29,146 nt of DNA, taken from NCBI GenBank assembly GCA_016192205.1, contig JACPUP010000051.1, positions 1 to 29,146 on the forward strand, written 5' to 3'. Positions 1 through 5,966 of the stretch are shown here, piece by piece. The stretch is from Candidatus Kerfeldbacteria bacterium. Lineage in GTDB: Bacteria; Patescibacteriota; Patescibacteriia; SBBC01; JACPUP01. The notes under the pieces are model-generated. The model made no database searches. It worked only from the letters and a program-made list of their open reading frames with translations, and was not told where the DNA came from. The translations under genes and the position numbers were made by a program. Numbering within the stretch: the stretch's first letter is position 1; each line of letters starts with the position of its first letter.

Positions 1-1029
1 ACCGGCCTGGAGCAGGGAGGTGATGATAGTAACGGATGGGGCATCGCGCAGGTCGTCGGTCTTCGGTTTGAACGTCAGTCCCCAGACGGCAATGCGCTTA
101 CCCGAGAGGTCAGGGTAGATTGAACGCAGTTTGTGAAGAAACCGCGTTCGCTGCTGCTCGTTGACGGTCGCAACGGCTGGGAGAATGTGCAAGGGTGTTT
201 TGTGGCGCGCCGCATCCTCGACGAGCGCCTGGACGTCTTTGGGGAAGCACGAGCCTCCGTACCCGATACCGGCGTGCAGAAACTTCGGCCCGATTCGGTC
301 GTCCAAGCCCATGCCCTTGGCCACTTCGGTAATGTCCGCGCCGACCCGTTCGGCATAGTTCGCCAGGTCGTTCATGTACGAGATCTTGGTCGCCAGAAAG
401 GCGTTGGAAGCGTACTTCATGAGTTCAGCGCTCGGAATCGTCGTTACCAGTAGGGGTTGTTGGGCGCGTACGAGCGGCCGGTAGAGTTCGCGGAGCGTGG
501 CTTCGGTGGCCGGGTCCTCGACCCCGATGATAATCCGGTTTGGTACGAGAAAATCACGGACGGCCCGGCCTTGGCTTAAGAACTCGGGGTTCGATGCCAT
601 CGTGAACGGGACTTTTGCTCGCCGCGCGATTCGTTGCTTTACGATGCGGGATGTGCCGACTGGCACGGTTGATTTCATGGCGATCACCGCTGGCGCTTTG
701 AGCGATGCGCCGATTTGATCGGCAACGTCGTGCACGGCTGAAAGGTCGGCCGATCCGTCCTTCTTCATCGGCGTGCCAACGGCAATGAAAATGATCTCGC
801 CTTGGCGGATGGCAGACGCGACATTGCCGGTAAAGCGCAGCCGATCTTCGCGGAGGTTGCGTTTGAGCAGTTCAGCCAGACCTTGTTCATAGATGGTCGG
901 GACGCCCCGTTTGAGTTTAGAGCGCTTCTTGTTGTCGCGGACGGTGCAGACGACGTCATTGCCCATTTCAGCCAAGCAGACGCCAGTGACGAGTCCGACA
1001 TAGCCAGTGCCGATGACGGTGATGCGCAT
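1..1029 (-). CDS. ugd: UDP-glucose/GDP-mannose 6-dehydrogenase family protein (3' end outside window)
   Basis: This is an NAD(P)-dependent nucleotide-sugar dehydrogenase that oxidises the C6 hydroxyl of a UDP- or GDP-sugar to the uronate, supplying surface polysaccharide synthesis. It is open from its ATG at 1029 to the window edge (343 codons), so the C-terminus is missing. Visible landmarks are the Rossmann motif GTGYVG at residues 7-12, VGTP near 84-87, STVPVGT near 120-126, and the catalytic block GGSCFPKD at 258-265 with Cys261. The C-terminal domain begins at WGLTFKP near residue 324. At the end of beta strand 2 the family usually shows a VD pair whose Asp binds the adenine ribose. Here the stretch reads CTVRD, with Val30 at the Asp position. 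The gene diverges from the rmlC-like gene. Its pyrimidine-rich leader shows no Shine-Dalgarno site. UDP-glucose is the likeliest substrate, but the family cannot be split by eye. Confidence 0.93.
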   Translation of the reverse strand, partial: MRITVIGTGYVGLVTGVCLAEMGNDVVCTVRDNKKRSKLKRGVPTIYEQGLAELLKRNLREDRLRFTGNVASAIRQGEIIFIAVGTPMKKDGSADLSAVHDVADQIGASLKAPAVIAMKSTVPVGTSRIVKQRIARRAKVPFTMASNPEFLSQGRAVRDFLVPNRIIIGVEDPATEATLRELYRPLVRAQQPLLVTTIPSAELMKYASNAFLATKISYMNDLANYAERVGADITEVAKGMGLDDRIGPKFLHAGIGYGGSCFPKDVQALVEDAARHKTPLHILPAVATVNEQQRTRFLHKLRSIYPDLSGKRIAVWGLTFKPKTDDLRDAPSVTIITSLLQAG

Positions 1030-1055
1030 GGGGGTAGCGAGTAGGGAGTAGGGGG
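1030..1055. repeat. Three heptad repeats (GTAGCGA, GTAGGGA, GTAGGGG) in the ugd leader
   Basis: Three head-to-tail 7-base units occupy 1034-1054, inside a strand-asymmetric G-rich tract (C/T-rich in the ugd mRNA). They lie directly upstream of the ugd ATG, where a ribosome binding site would be expected. They may be a simple slippage tract or a binding site for a regulator or RNA-binding protein. Confidence 0.6.
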
Positions 1056-1058
1056 TTC

Positions 1059-1088
1059 AGTATCGCGTATCCCTCGTCCGCTTGGCAA
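1059..1088 (-). promoter_or_regulatory. Candidate ugd promoter
   Basis: Reading leftward, TTGCCA (1088-1083) and GATACT (1064-1059) are separated by 18 bases. Initiation would fall near 1052, giving a leader of about 20-25 bases without a Shine-Dalgarno site. The -35 box overlaps the -35 box of the opposite rmlC promoter on the near-palindrome CTTGGCAAG. Confidence 0.45.
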
Positions 1089-1110
1089 GCGAAGGAGATT
1101 TCAGTACACT
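1082..1110 (+). promoter_or_regulatory. Promoter of the rmlC-adoK-ahcY operon
   Basis: TTGGCA (1082-1087) and TACACT (1105-1110) are separated by exactly 17 bases. The expected start near 1117 is only about four bases before the ATG at 1121, so the transcript would be almost leaderless. This position also argues for the ATG at 1121 over the in-frame TTG at 1082, which lies inside the -35 box. Confidence 0.6.
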
Positions 1111-1120
1111 GGGAAACGCT

Positions 1121-1600
1121 ATGGCAGCTCATCCATCGGGCGCCGAGATTGACGGCGTGCGCGTTCTGCCGCTTCAGACTTATCCCGACGACCGCGGGTA
1201 CTTTCGCGAGGTGTTTCGCACTGACGCGCTGTCGGAAGTCAGCATCGCCCAGACGTCGGTGACGGAAACGTACCCGGGAGTCGTGAAAGCGTTCCACTGG
1301 CACAAACACCAGGATGACTTGTGGTACGTGGCCAAAGGCATGGCGCAAATCGTCCTGTATGACCGGCGTGAGGGATCGAAGACCCACGGCGTCACGCAGG
1401 TCATCTACGCCGGCGAGCAACAGCCGCAGCTCGTGTTCATCCCGCGGAGGGTTGCCCACGGCTACCGTGTGCTCGGGGTCGCGCCGGTGCTTTTATTCTA
1501 CCACACGACTGAAGCGTATGACCCAGACGCTCCTGATGAACGGCGCATTCCGTACGACGACCCGGCCATCGGGTTCGACTGGACGACGAAGCATCGATGA
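1121..1600 (+). CDS. rmlC: dTDP-4-dehydrorhamnose 3,5-epimerase family protein (RmlC-like cupin)
   Basis: This 159-residue cupin resembles RmlC, which epimerises C3 and C5 of dTDP-4-keto-6-deoxyglucose in dTDP-L-rhamnose synthesis. Family landmarks are DDRGYFRE (23-30), the strand holding catalytic His59, AHGYRV (112-117), and the C-terminal block DERRIPYDDPAIGFDW. The usual RGLHxQ motif is changed to KAFHWH, and the following QxKLV region reads QDDLW. It therefore belongs to a divergent subgroup, and its exact substrate is uncertain. rmlB, rmlD and rmlA lie about 2.5 kb downstream on the same strand and no other rmlC is present, which favours the rhamnose role. Start at ATG 1121: a longer frame from TTG 1082 would overlap the promoter. 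The stop overlaps the next start by 4 bp. Confidence 0.82.
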   Translation: MAAHPSGAEIDGVRVLPLQTYPDDRGYFREVFRTDALSEVSIAQTSVTETYPGVVKAFHWHKHQDDLWYVAKGMAQIVLYDRREGSKTHGVTQVIYAGEQQPQLVFIPRRVAHGYRVLGVAPVLLFYHTTEAYDPDAPDERRIPYDDPAIGFDWTTKHR

Positions 1601-2553
1601 AGGCGGCTGATGTCCTCGTCTCGGGGTCGCTGGCGTTCGACCGGATCATGAACTTCCCCGGCCGCTTTCGTGACCATATCCTGCCCGAGAAAATCCATCT
1701 GCTGAACGTCAGTTTCACGGTGGATGATTTGCGCGAGCAGTACGGCGGCACCGCTGGGAATATTGCGTATACGTTACGTCTTCTCGGCGTTCCCGTGGCG
1801 GTGCTGGCGACCGCCGGTGCGGACTTTGGTCCGTACCAGCAGTGGCTCCTCAAACACGGTGTGGATTTACGGCCAACGCAGCTCACCACCCGCGTCCCGA
1901 CGGCGGTCGCATCCATGGTGACGGACCGCGATGATAATCAGATTACGGCGTTCTATCCAGGCGCGTTGGCGCTCGCGGTTCCGGCAGCCATCGTCCGCGC
2001 TGCCCTGGCGCGGCGACCCAAGCTCGTCGTCCTGGCGCCATCTGATGTTCCAACCACCATGGCCGTTGGTGAGGCCGCCCAGCATGCGAACGTCCCATAC
2101 CTGTTCGATCCTGGACAGCAGACAACGGTTTTTTCATCAACAGCGCTGGCGCGATTGCTCCGCCGGGCTCGGCTTTTCGTGTCGAACGATTACGAGCGCG
2201 CGCTCGTCTTAAAGAAAATCGGCTGGTCGCTCAAACGCCTGGAACGAACGGTCGAGACCGTTATCACAACGCTGGGGCCCCAAGGCTCGATTGTGAGCAG
2301 CGCTGGGAAGCGCATTCACGTTCGGGCGGCCAGACCACAATCGGAACTGGATCCCACCGGCGCCGGCGACGCCTTCCGCGCCGGCTTCCTCGCAGCGTAT
2401 TTGCACGGACACGCACTCGAAACTGCTGCGCGGCTCGGTTCGGTGGCAGCGGCGTACACGGTTGAGCGATTCGGCACGCAGACCCACCGGTTTTCCCGCG
2501 CTGCCATTGCCAAACGGTACCAAGAGAATTATCGTCAACGACTGACGCTATGA
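1597..2553 (+). CDS. PfkB-family carbohydrate/nucleoside kinase, probable adenosine kinase
   Basis: This ribokinase-fold kinase of 318 residues transfers phosphate from ATP to a sugar or nucleoside hydroxyl. It has the N-terminal substrate motif GGTAGN (50-55), an NxxE Mg/phosphate motif as NDYE (197-200), and the PfkB signature DPTGAGDAFRAGF (252-264) with catalytic base Asp258. It overlaps the upstream rmlC-like gene and the downstream ahcY by 4 bp each (ATGA), so translation is probably coupled. ahcY releases adenosine and homocysteine from SAH, and that reaction is pulled forward by removing adenosine. I therefore infer adenosine kinase activity (adenosine to AMP). Ribokinase or another sugar-kinase specificity cannot be excluded from sequence alone. 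Confidence 0.85.
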   Translation: MKAADVLVSGSLAFDRIMNFPGRFRDHILPEKIHLLNVSFTVDDLREQYGGTAGNIAYTLRLLGVPVAVLATAGADFGPYQQWLLKHGVDLRPTQLTTRVPTAVASMVTDRDDNQITAFYPGALALAVPAAIVRAALARRPKLVVLAPSDVPTTMAVGEAAQHANVPYLFDPGQQTTVFSSTALARLLRRARLFVSNDYERALVLKKIGWSLKRLERTVETVITTLGPQGSIVSSAGKRIHVRAARPQSELDPTGAGDAFRAGFLAAYLHGHALETAARLGSVAAAYTVERFGTQTHRFSRAAIAKRYQENYRQRLTL

Positions 2554-3806
2554 ACTACGACGTCGCCTCGTTCCAGCGCGCCCGCGAAGGCGTGCAACGC
2601 ATTGCCTGGGCAGAGCGTTCCATGCCCGTGTTGCGACTCATCCGCCAACGCTTTGCCCGCACCAAGCCGTTACGCGGGCTGACCATTGCCGCGTGTTTGC
2701 ACGTGACGAGTGAGACCGCGGTGCTTATGCAAACGCTCAAAGCCGGTGGCGCCTCGGCGGTGCTGTGCGCATCCAACCCGCTTTCAACCCAAGACGACGT
2801 GGCCGCTGCGCTGGTGAAAGTTGATGCAATTCCCGTCTTTGCTCGACACGGCGAGGATCGGAAGACCTACTACCGCCACCTCCAGCAAGCCGTCGCCGCC
2901 AAACCGGTCATCACCATGGATGACGGCGCTGACCTCGTGACGTTGCTGCACACGAGTGAGCAGCGGGCGGCGGCGAGGATCTGGGGTTCAACCGAGGAAA
3001 CGACCACTGGCGTCATTCGGCTGCGGTCAATGGAGAAGCGGAAGCTGCTGAAATTCCCCGTCATTGCTGTGAACGACTCGGCGACGAAACACTTCTTTGA
3101 CAACCGCTACGGCACTGGTCAGTCCACGGTCGACGGCATCACTCGAGCCACGAATATTCTCTGGGCTGGCAAAGTCGCGGTCATTGTCGGCTATGGCTGG
3201 TGCGGCCGGGGCGTGGCCATGCGGGCCAAGGGCATGGGCGCCCGCGTCATCGTGACCGAGGTGGACCCACTCCGGGCGCTCGAGGCGGTGATGGACGGCT
3301 ATGAGGTCATGCCTATTGCTCGCGCGGCCGGAGTCGGGGACGTGTTCATCACGCTCACCGGCAACACGAGCGTCATTCGTCGCGAGCACTTTGCGGCCAT
3401 GAAGGACGGCGCGCTCGTAGCCAACAGCGGGCACTTTAATGTCGAACTTGATCTCCGCGACTTGAAGAAACTGTCCCGGGAAACGTACCTGGCTCGTCAG
3501 CACGTCCGCGCGTTTGTCTTGAGTAAACGTCGGACCGTCTTTGTGCTGGGCGACGGCCGGCTCGTGAATCTGGCAGCGGCCGAAGGCCATCCCGCCGCCG
3601 TCATGGACATGAGTTTTGCCAACCAAGCCCTGGCTGCCGAGTTCGTGAAAAAACACCACCGGACCATGGACAAACGCGTGCACGTGCTGCCAACCGAACT
3701 CGATCACCAGATTGCTGCGCTCAAACTCAAAGCCCTGGGCATCCGGATTGATCGGTTGACGCCCAAGCAGGCGCGCTATCTCGACTCGTGGACAGCGGGC
3801 ACGTAA
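2550..3806 (+). CDS. ahcY: Adenosylhomocysteinase (S-adenosyl-L-homocysteine hydrolase)
   Basis: This cytosolic NAD-dependent enzyme reversibly hydrolyses S-adenosylhomocysteine to adenosine and homocysteine, relieving product inhibition of methyltransferases. At 418 residues it matches the shorter archaeal/Thermotoga-like class and ends in YLDSWTAGT rather than the K/Y-terminated tail of eukaryotic enzymes. Catalytic and binding residues are visible: LHVTSETA (His51), DDGAD (124-128), TEETTTG (148-154), NDSATKHFFDNRYGTGQS with Lys180, Asp184 and Asn185, the NAD Rossmann loop GYGWCGRG (214-221), and NSGHF near 291-295. It overlaps the kinase gene by 4 bp. A remnant rmlB start codon lies four bases after the stop, so ahcY was probably once followed directly by rmlB. 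Confidence 0.96.
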   Translation: MNYDVASFQRAREGVQRIAWAERSMPVLRLIRQRFARTKPLRGLTIAACLHVTSETAVLMQTLKAGGASAVLCASNPLSTQDDVAAALVKVDAIPVFARHGEDRKTYYRHLQQAVAAKPVITMDDGADLVTLLHTSEQRAAARIWGSTEETTTGVIRLRSMEKRKLLKFPVIAVNDSATKHFFDNRYGTGQSTVDGITRATNILWAGKVAVIVGYGWCGRGVAMRAKGMGARVIVTEVDPLRALEAVMDGYEVMPIARAAGVGDVFITLTGNTSVIRREHFAAMKDGALVANSGHFNVELDLRDLKKLSRETYLARQHVRAFVLSKRRTVFVLGDGRLVNLAAAEGHPAAVMDMSFANQALAAEFVKKHHRTMDKRVHVLPTELDHQIAALKLKALGIRIDRLTPKQARYLDSWTAGT

Positions 3807-3810
3807 ACCT

Positions 3811-3888
3811 ATGAAACTGCTGGTCACCGGCGGCGCTGGGTTCACCCAGCACCACACCCTAATATGTATTACGTTTACCTCCTCGTGA
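3811..3888 (+). pseudogene. 5' remnant of rmlB (11 codons) running into unrelated sequence
   Basis: An ATG four bases after the ahcY stop begins MKLLVTGGAGF, the NAD-binding start of an rmlB-type dehydratase. It then diverges (TQHHTL...) and stops at 3886-3888, inside the GIY-YIG gene. The same 11 residues, with K2R and L4F, begin the functional rmlB at 4121. At the DNA level the two copies differ at most third codon positions but share the last ten bases GCTGGGTTCA (3835-3844 and 4145-4154). I interpret this as the original rmlB start, separated from its gene by the inserted cassette. If translated, the 25-residue peptide could couple ribosomes from ahcY into the nuclease ORF. Confidence 0.8.
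3844..3855 (+). repeat. Left inverted repeat of the GIY-YIG cassette
   Basis: The sequence ACCCAGCACCAC is a perfect 12-bp inverted copy of 4140-4151. Its first seven bases also pair with the preceding GCTGGGT (3835-3841), giving the 16-base inverted repeat GCTGGGTTCACCCAGC at 3835-3850. Confidence 0.75.
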
Positions 3889-4124
3889 ATGGGCAGGGGA
3901 AGCGATACGTCGGATCGGCAATCAATATTAATATTCGTCTCCAGCGGCACAACAGCGGGAAGATTCATTCGACAAAGAAGTATCTCCCCTGGACGTTGGT
4001 GTACTTCGAAGCATATGCTACTGAGGCGTTGGCGCGACAACGCGAAAAGAATCTCAAGCAGCATGGAAACGCAAAGCGCGAGATGTTCAAGCGAGCTGGA
4101 ATAATGGGCAAAGAATCGATATGA
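3864..4124 (+). CDS. Small GIY-YIG endonuclease-domain protein (UPF0213/YhbQ-like)
   Basis: The 86-residue protein is little more than a GIY-YIG nuclease domain, which cleaves DNA with one metal ion. The GIY strand appears as YYVYLL (2-7) and the YIG strand as RYVGSA (14-19). The catalytic helix carries Arg25, followed by His29, then HSTKKYLPW (35-43), YFEAYATEALARQRE (47-61) and a basic C-terminal helix. Cellular members act in DNA repair or have unknown roles, and related modules occur in homing endonucleases. By hand count about 125 of 257 bases (3864-4120) are G or C, clearly below the neighbours, which suggests recent transfer. The ORF ends in a 4-bp overlap with rmlB and sits between duplicated rmlB starts inside a cassette with inverted repeats. 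No good ribosome binding site is visible before the ATG. Confidence 0.88.
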   Translation: MYYVYLLVNGQGKRYVGSAININIRLQRHNSGKIHSTKKYLPWTLVYFEAYATEALARQREKNLKQHGNAKREMFKRAGIMGKESI

Positions 4125-5128
4125 GGCTGTTTGTTACGGGTGGTGCTGGGTTCATGGGCTCAAACTTCATCCGGTACGTCCTCACGAAGTACCCGGAGTA
4201 CGAAGTCGTGAACTTTGACAAGCTTACGTACGCGGGCAACCTCGAGAACCTGCGTGACATGGAGCATGACAAACGATACACGTTCGTCAAAGGCGACATC
4301 GCGGACGCAAAGGCAGTCCAGCAGGCGATGGACAAACACCGGCCCGACGCCATCCTGAACTACGCGGCAGAAACCCACGTCGACCGTTCCATCCTCGACC
4401 CGGACGCATTCGTGCGCACCGAGGTGATTGGGACGTACACGCTGCTGGAAGCAGCAAAAACATTCAAGAACCGACGCTTCGTCCAAATTTCAACGGATGA
4501 GGTCTATGGGCACGTCGCGTCAGGTCGAACCTCGGAAACCGCGATGCTGGCACCGCGTTCCCCGTATTCCGCATCGAAAGCTGGTGCTGATTTACTCGTT
4601 CAGGCGTATCACACCACTTTCGGCGTGCCGACGATTCTGACTCGTTCCTGCAACTTCCTCGGCCCGTACCAGTTTCCCGAGAAATTCATCCCGTTCTTCA
4701 TCACGAATTTGATCGACGGAAAGTCGCTGCCGGTTTACGGTGACGGCAAGCAATCGCGCGAGTATATCTATGTCGATGACCACTGCGCTGCAATTGATCT
4801 GCTGCTCCACGAAGGCACCGCCGGCGAAATCTACAACATTAGCAGCGAAAAGAGTCAGGAGAATCTCACCGTCGTGAAACTGCTGCTCAAAATGTTTGGG
4901 AAAGACGAGTCGGTCGTCGAACACGTCGCTGATCGCCCAGGCCATGATCGCCGCTACGCCCCCGACGCCGCAAAGCTCCGGCGCGAACTGCATTGGAAGC
5001 CGACGGTGGCGTTTGAGGAGGGTCTACGACGTACGGTCGAGTGGTACCGTGAGCACGAGGGTTGGTGGCGACCGTTGAAGTCGGGCGTTCACCTGAAGTA
5101 CTTCCAACAACAGTACGGGGACCGGTAG
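4121..5128 (+). CDS. rmlB: dTDP-glucose 4,6-dehydratase
   Basis: RmlB is an extended short-chain dehydrogenase that converts dTDP-glucose to dTDP-4-keto-6-deoxyglucose, using bound NAD+ as a transient hydride acceptor. The 335-residue length is normal. Motifs are GGAGFMGSNF (7-16, NAD binding), ETHVDRSI (84-91), STDEVYG (124-130) with the Thr-Asp-Glu catalytic set, and YSASK (149-153) with the Tyr/Lys pair. GPYQFPEKFIP follows, preceded here by CNFL where NNYG-like residues are usual. The gene starts in a 4-bp overlap with the GIY-YIG ORF. Its first 11 codons appear to have been supplied by the inserted cassette rather than by the original start, still present at 3811. rmlD follows after a 4-base gap. 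Confidence 0.96.
   Translation: MRLFVTGGAGFMGSNFIRYVLTKYPEYEVVNFDKLTYAGNLENLRDMEHDKRYTFVKGDIADAKAVQQAMDKHRPDAILNYAAETHVDRSILDPDAFVRTEVIGTYTLLEAAKTFKNRRFVQISTDEVYGHVASGRTSETAMLAPRSPYSASKAGADLLVQAYHTTFGVPTILTRSCNFLGPYQFPEKFIPFFITNLIDGKSLPVYGDGKQSREYIYVDDHCAAIDLLLHEGTAGEIYNISSEKSQENLTVVKLLLKMFGKDESVVEHVADRPGHDRRYAPDAAKLRRELHWKPTVAFEEGLRRTVEWYREHEGWWRPLKSGVHLKYFQQQYGDR
4140..4151 (-). repeat. Right inverted repeat of the GIY-YIG cassette, within rmlB codons 7-11
   Basis: GTGGTGCTGGGT is the exact reverse complement of 3844-3855. It encodes part of the glycine-rich NAD-binding loop of RmlB, so this end of the cassette is also essential coding sequence. Confidence 0.75.
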
Positions 5129-5132
5129 CAGC

Positions 5133-5954
5133 ATGAGAGTCGTGCTCTTCGGTGCCGGAGGCATGCTCGCGACCGCACTCGCCGACGCGTACCGCCATGA
5201 CGACCTGACACTCCTCGCCGAGCGCGATTGCGACATCACCAAACCGGATCAGGTGGAAACGGCGCTCAATCGCATCCGTCCCTCGCTTGTCATCAACGCG
5301 GCAGCGTACACGAACGTTGACGGGTGCGAAGAGGAGCCAGACCTGGCGAATGCGGTCAACGGTGAAGCGGTCGGGACCATCGGTCACGGTGCCAAACGAC
5401 TCGGCGCTACCGTGGTGCATCTTTCCACTGATTACGTCTTCGACGGAACCTCGCCCTCTGGCTATGCTGAAGACGCCCCGGTTGCGCCGTTGAGCGCATA
5501 CGGTCGGTCCAAAGCCCTGGGTGAGCGGCGCCTGGCCGAATCCGGCGCGAACTTCTACCTCGTCCGCACCGCCTGGCTCTTTGGTCCGCACGGCAAGAAT
5601 TTCGTCGAGACCATGTTGCAGCTTTCGAAAAAAAAGCGTAGCCTCAAGGTCGTGAACGACCAGACTGGTTCGCCGACGTACACGCGGGATCTCGCCGACG
5701 CAGTCCACCGCCTGGTTGCCTCGGCCGCACCAGTGGGCATCTATCACCGGACGAATGATGGCGCAGTCACGTGGTACGAGTTTGCCCGGACCATTTTCCG
5801 TCTGGCCGGCAGACGGGTTGACGTTCAACCCTGCACCACCGACGAATTCCCTCGGCCGGCCAAACGTCCGGCCAACGCGGTTCTCCAGACGACGAAGCTG
5901 CCACCGCTCCGGCCGTGGCGCGACGCGCTGGCAGCCTACCTCACTCAACGGTAA
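5133..5954 (+). CDS. rmlD: dTDP-4-dehydrorhamnose reductase
   Basis: RmlD performs the last step of dTDP-L-rhamnose synthesis, an NAD(P)H-dependent reduction of the C4 keto group. The 273-residue protein shows the cofactor loop GAGGMLATAL (7-16), NAAAYTNVDGCE (55-66), LSTDYVFDG (97-105), the catalytic YGRSK (123-127), and RTAWLFG typical of RmlD. Later family features are the GSPTYTRDLA substrate-domain motif and a C-terminal RP..A.L segment. It lies between rmlB and rmlA with short gaps, so the three genes are probably co-transcribed. A GGGGA tract lies about 12 bases upstream of the start, a weak and rather distant ribosome binding site. Confidence 0.95.
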   Translation: MRVVLFGAGGMLATALADAYRHDDLTLLAERDCDITKPDQVETALNRIRPSLVINAAAYTNVDGCEEEPDLANAVNGEAVGTIGHGAKRLGATVVHLSTDYVFDGTSPSGYAEDAPVAPLSAYGRSKALGERRLAESGANFYLVRTAWLFGPHGKNFVETMLQLSKKKRSLKVVNDQTGSPTYTRDLADAVHRLVASAAPVGIYHRTNDGAVTWYEFARTIFRLAGRRVDVQPCTTDEFPRPAKRPANAVLQTTKLPPLRPWRDALAAYLTQR

Positions 5955-5966
5955 GAGGACACGTCT

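Larger units (their letters stand above)
3844..4151 (+). mobile_element. Putative small cassette with 12-bp terminal inverted repeats and a GIY-YIG ORF
   Basis: ACCCAGCACCAC at 3844-3855 is the exact reverse complement of GTGGTGCTGGGT at 4140-4151. The bases just outside are TC on both sides (3842-3843 and 4152-4153), like a 2-bp target duplication. Removing 3844-4151 plus one TC joins the remnant MKLLVTGGAGF in frame to MGSNF, the body of RmlB. The cassette holds one lower-GC GIY-YIG ORF and a replacement rmlB 5' end. No known insertion sequence is recognised. Homing-type insertion with rebuilding of the host start, or a template-switch rearrangement, could also give this structure. Confidence 0.5.

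Noticed and set aside
3924..3935. AATATTAATATT palindrome in the GIY-YIG gene
   Set aside because: It simply encodes the alternating Ile-Asn residues of the protein and is not positioned as a recombination or regulatory site.
3027..4064. A 345-codon minus-strand frame spanning the ahcY end and the GIY-YIG cassette
   Set aside because: It crosses two plus-strand genes and the insertion junction, so it can only be accidental.
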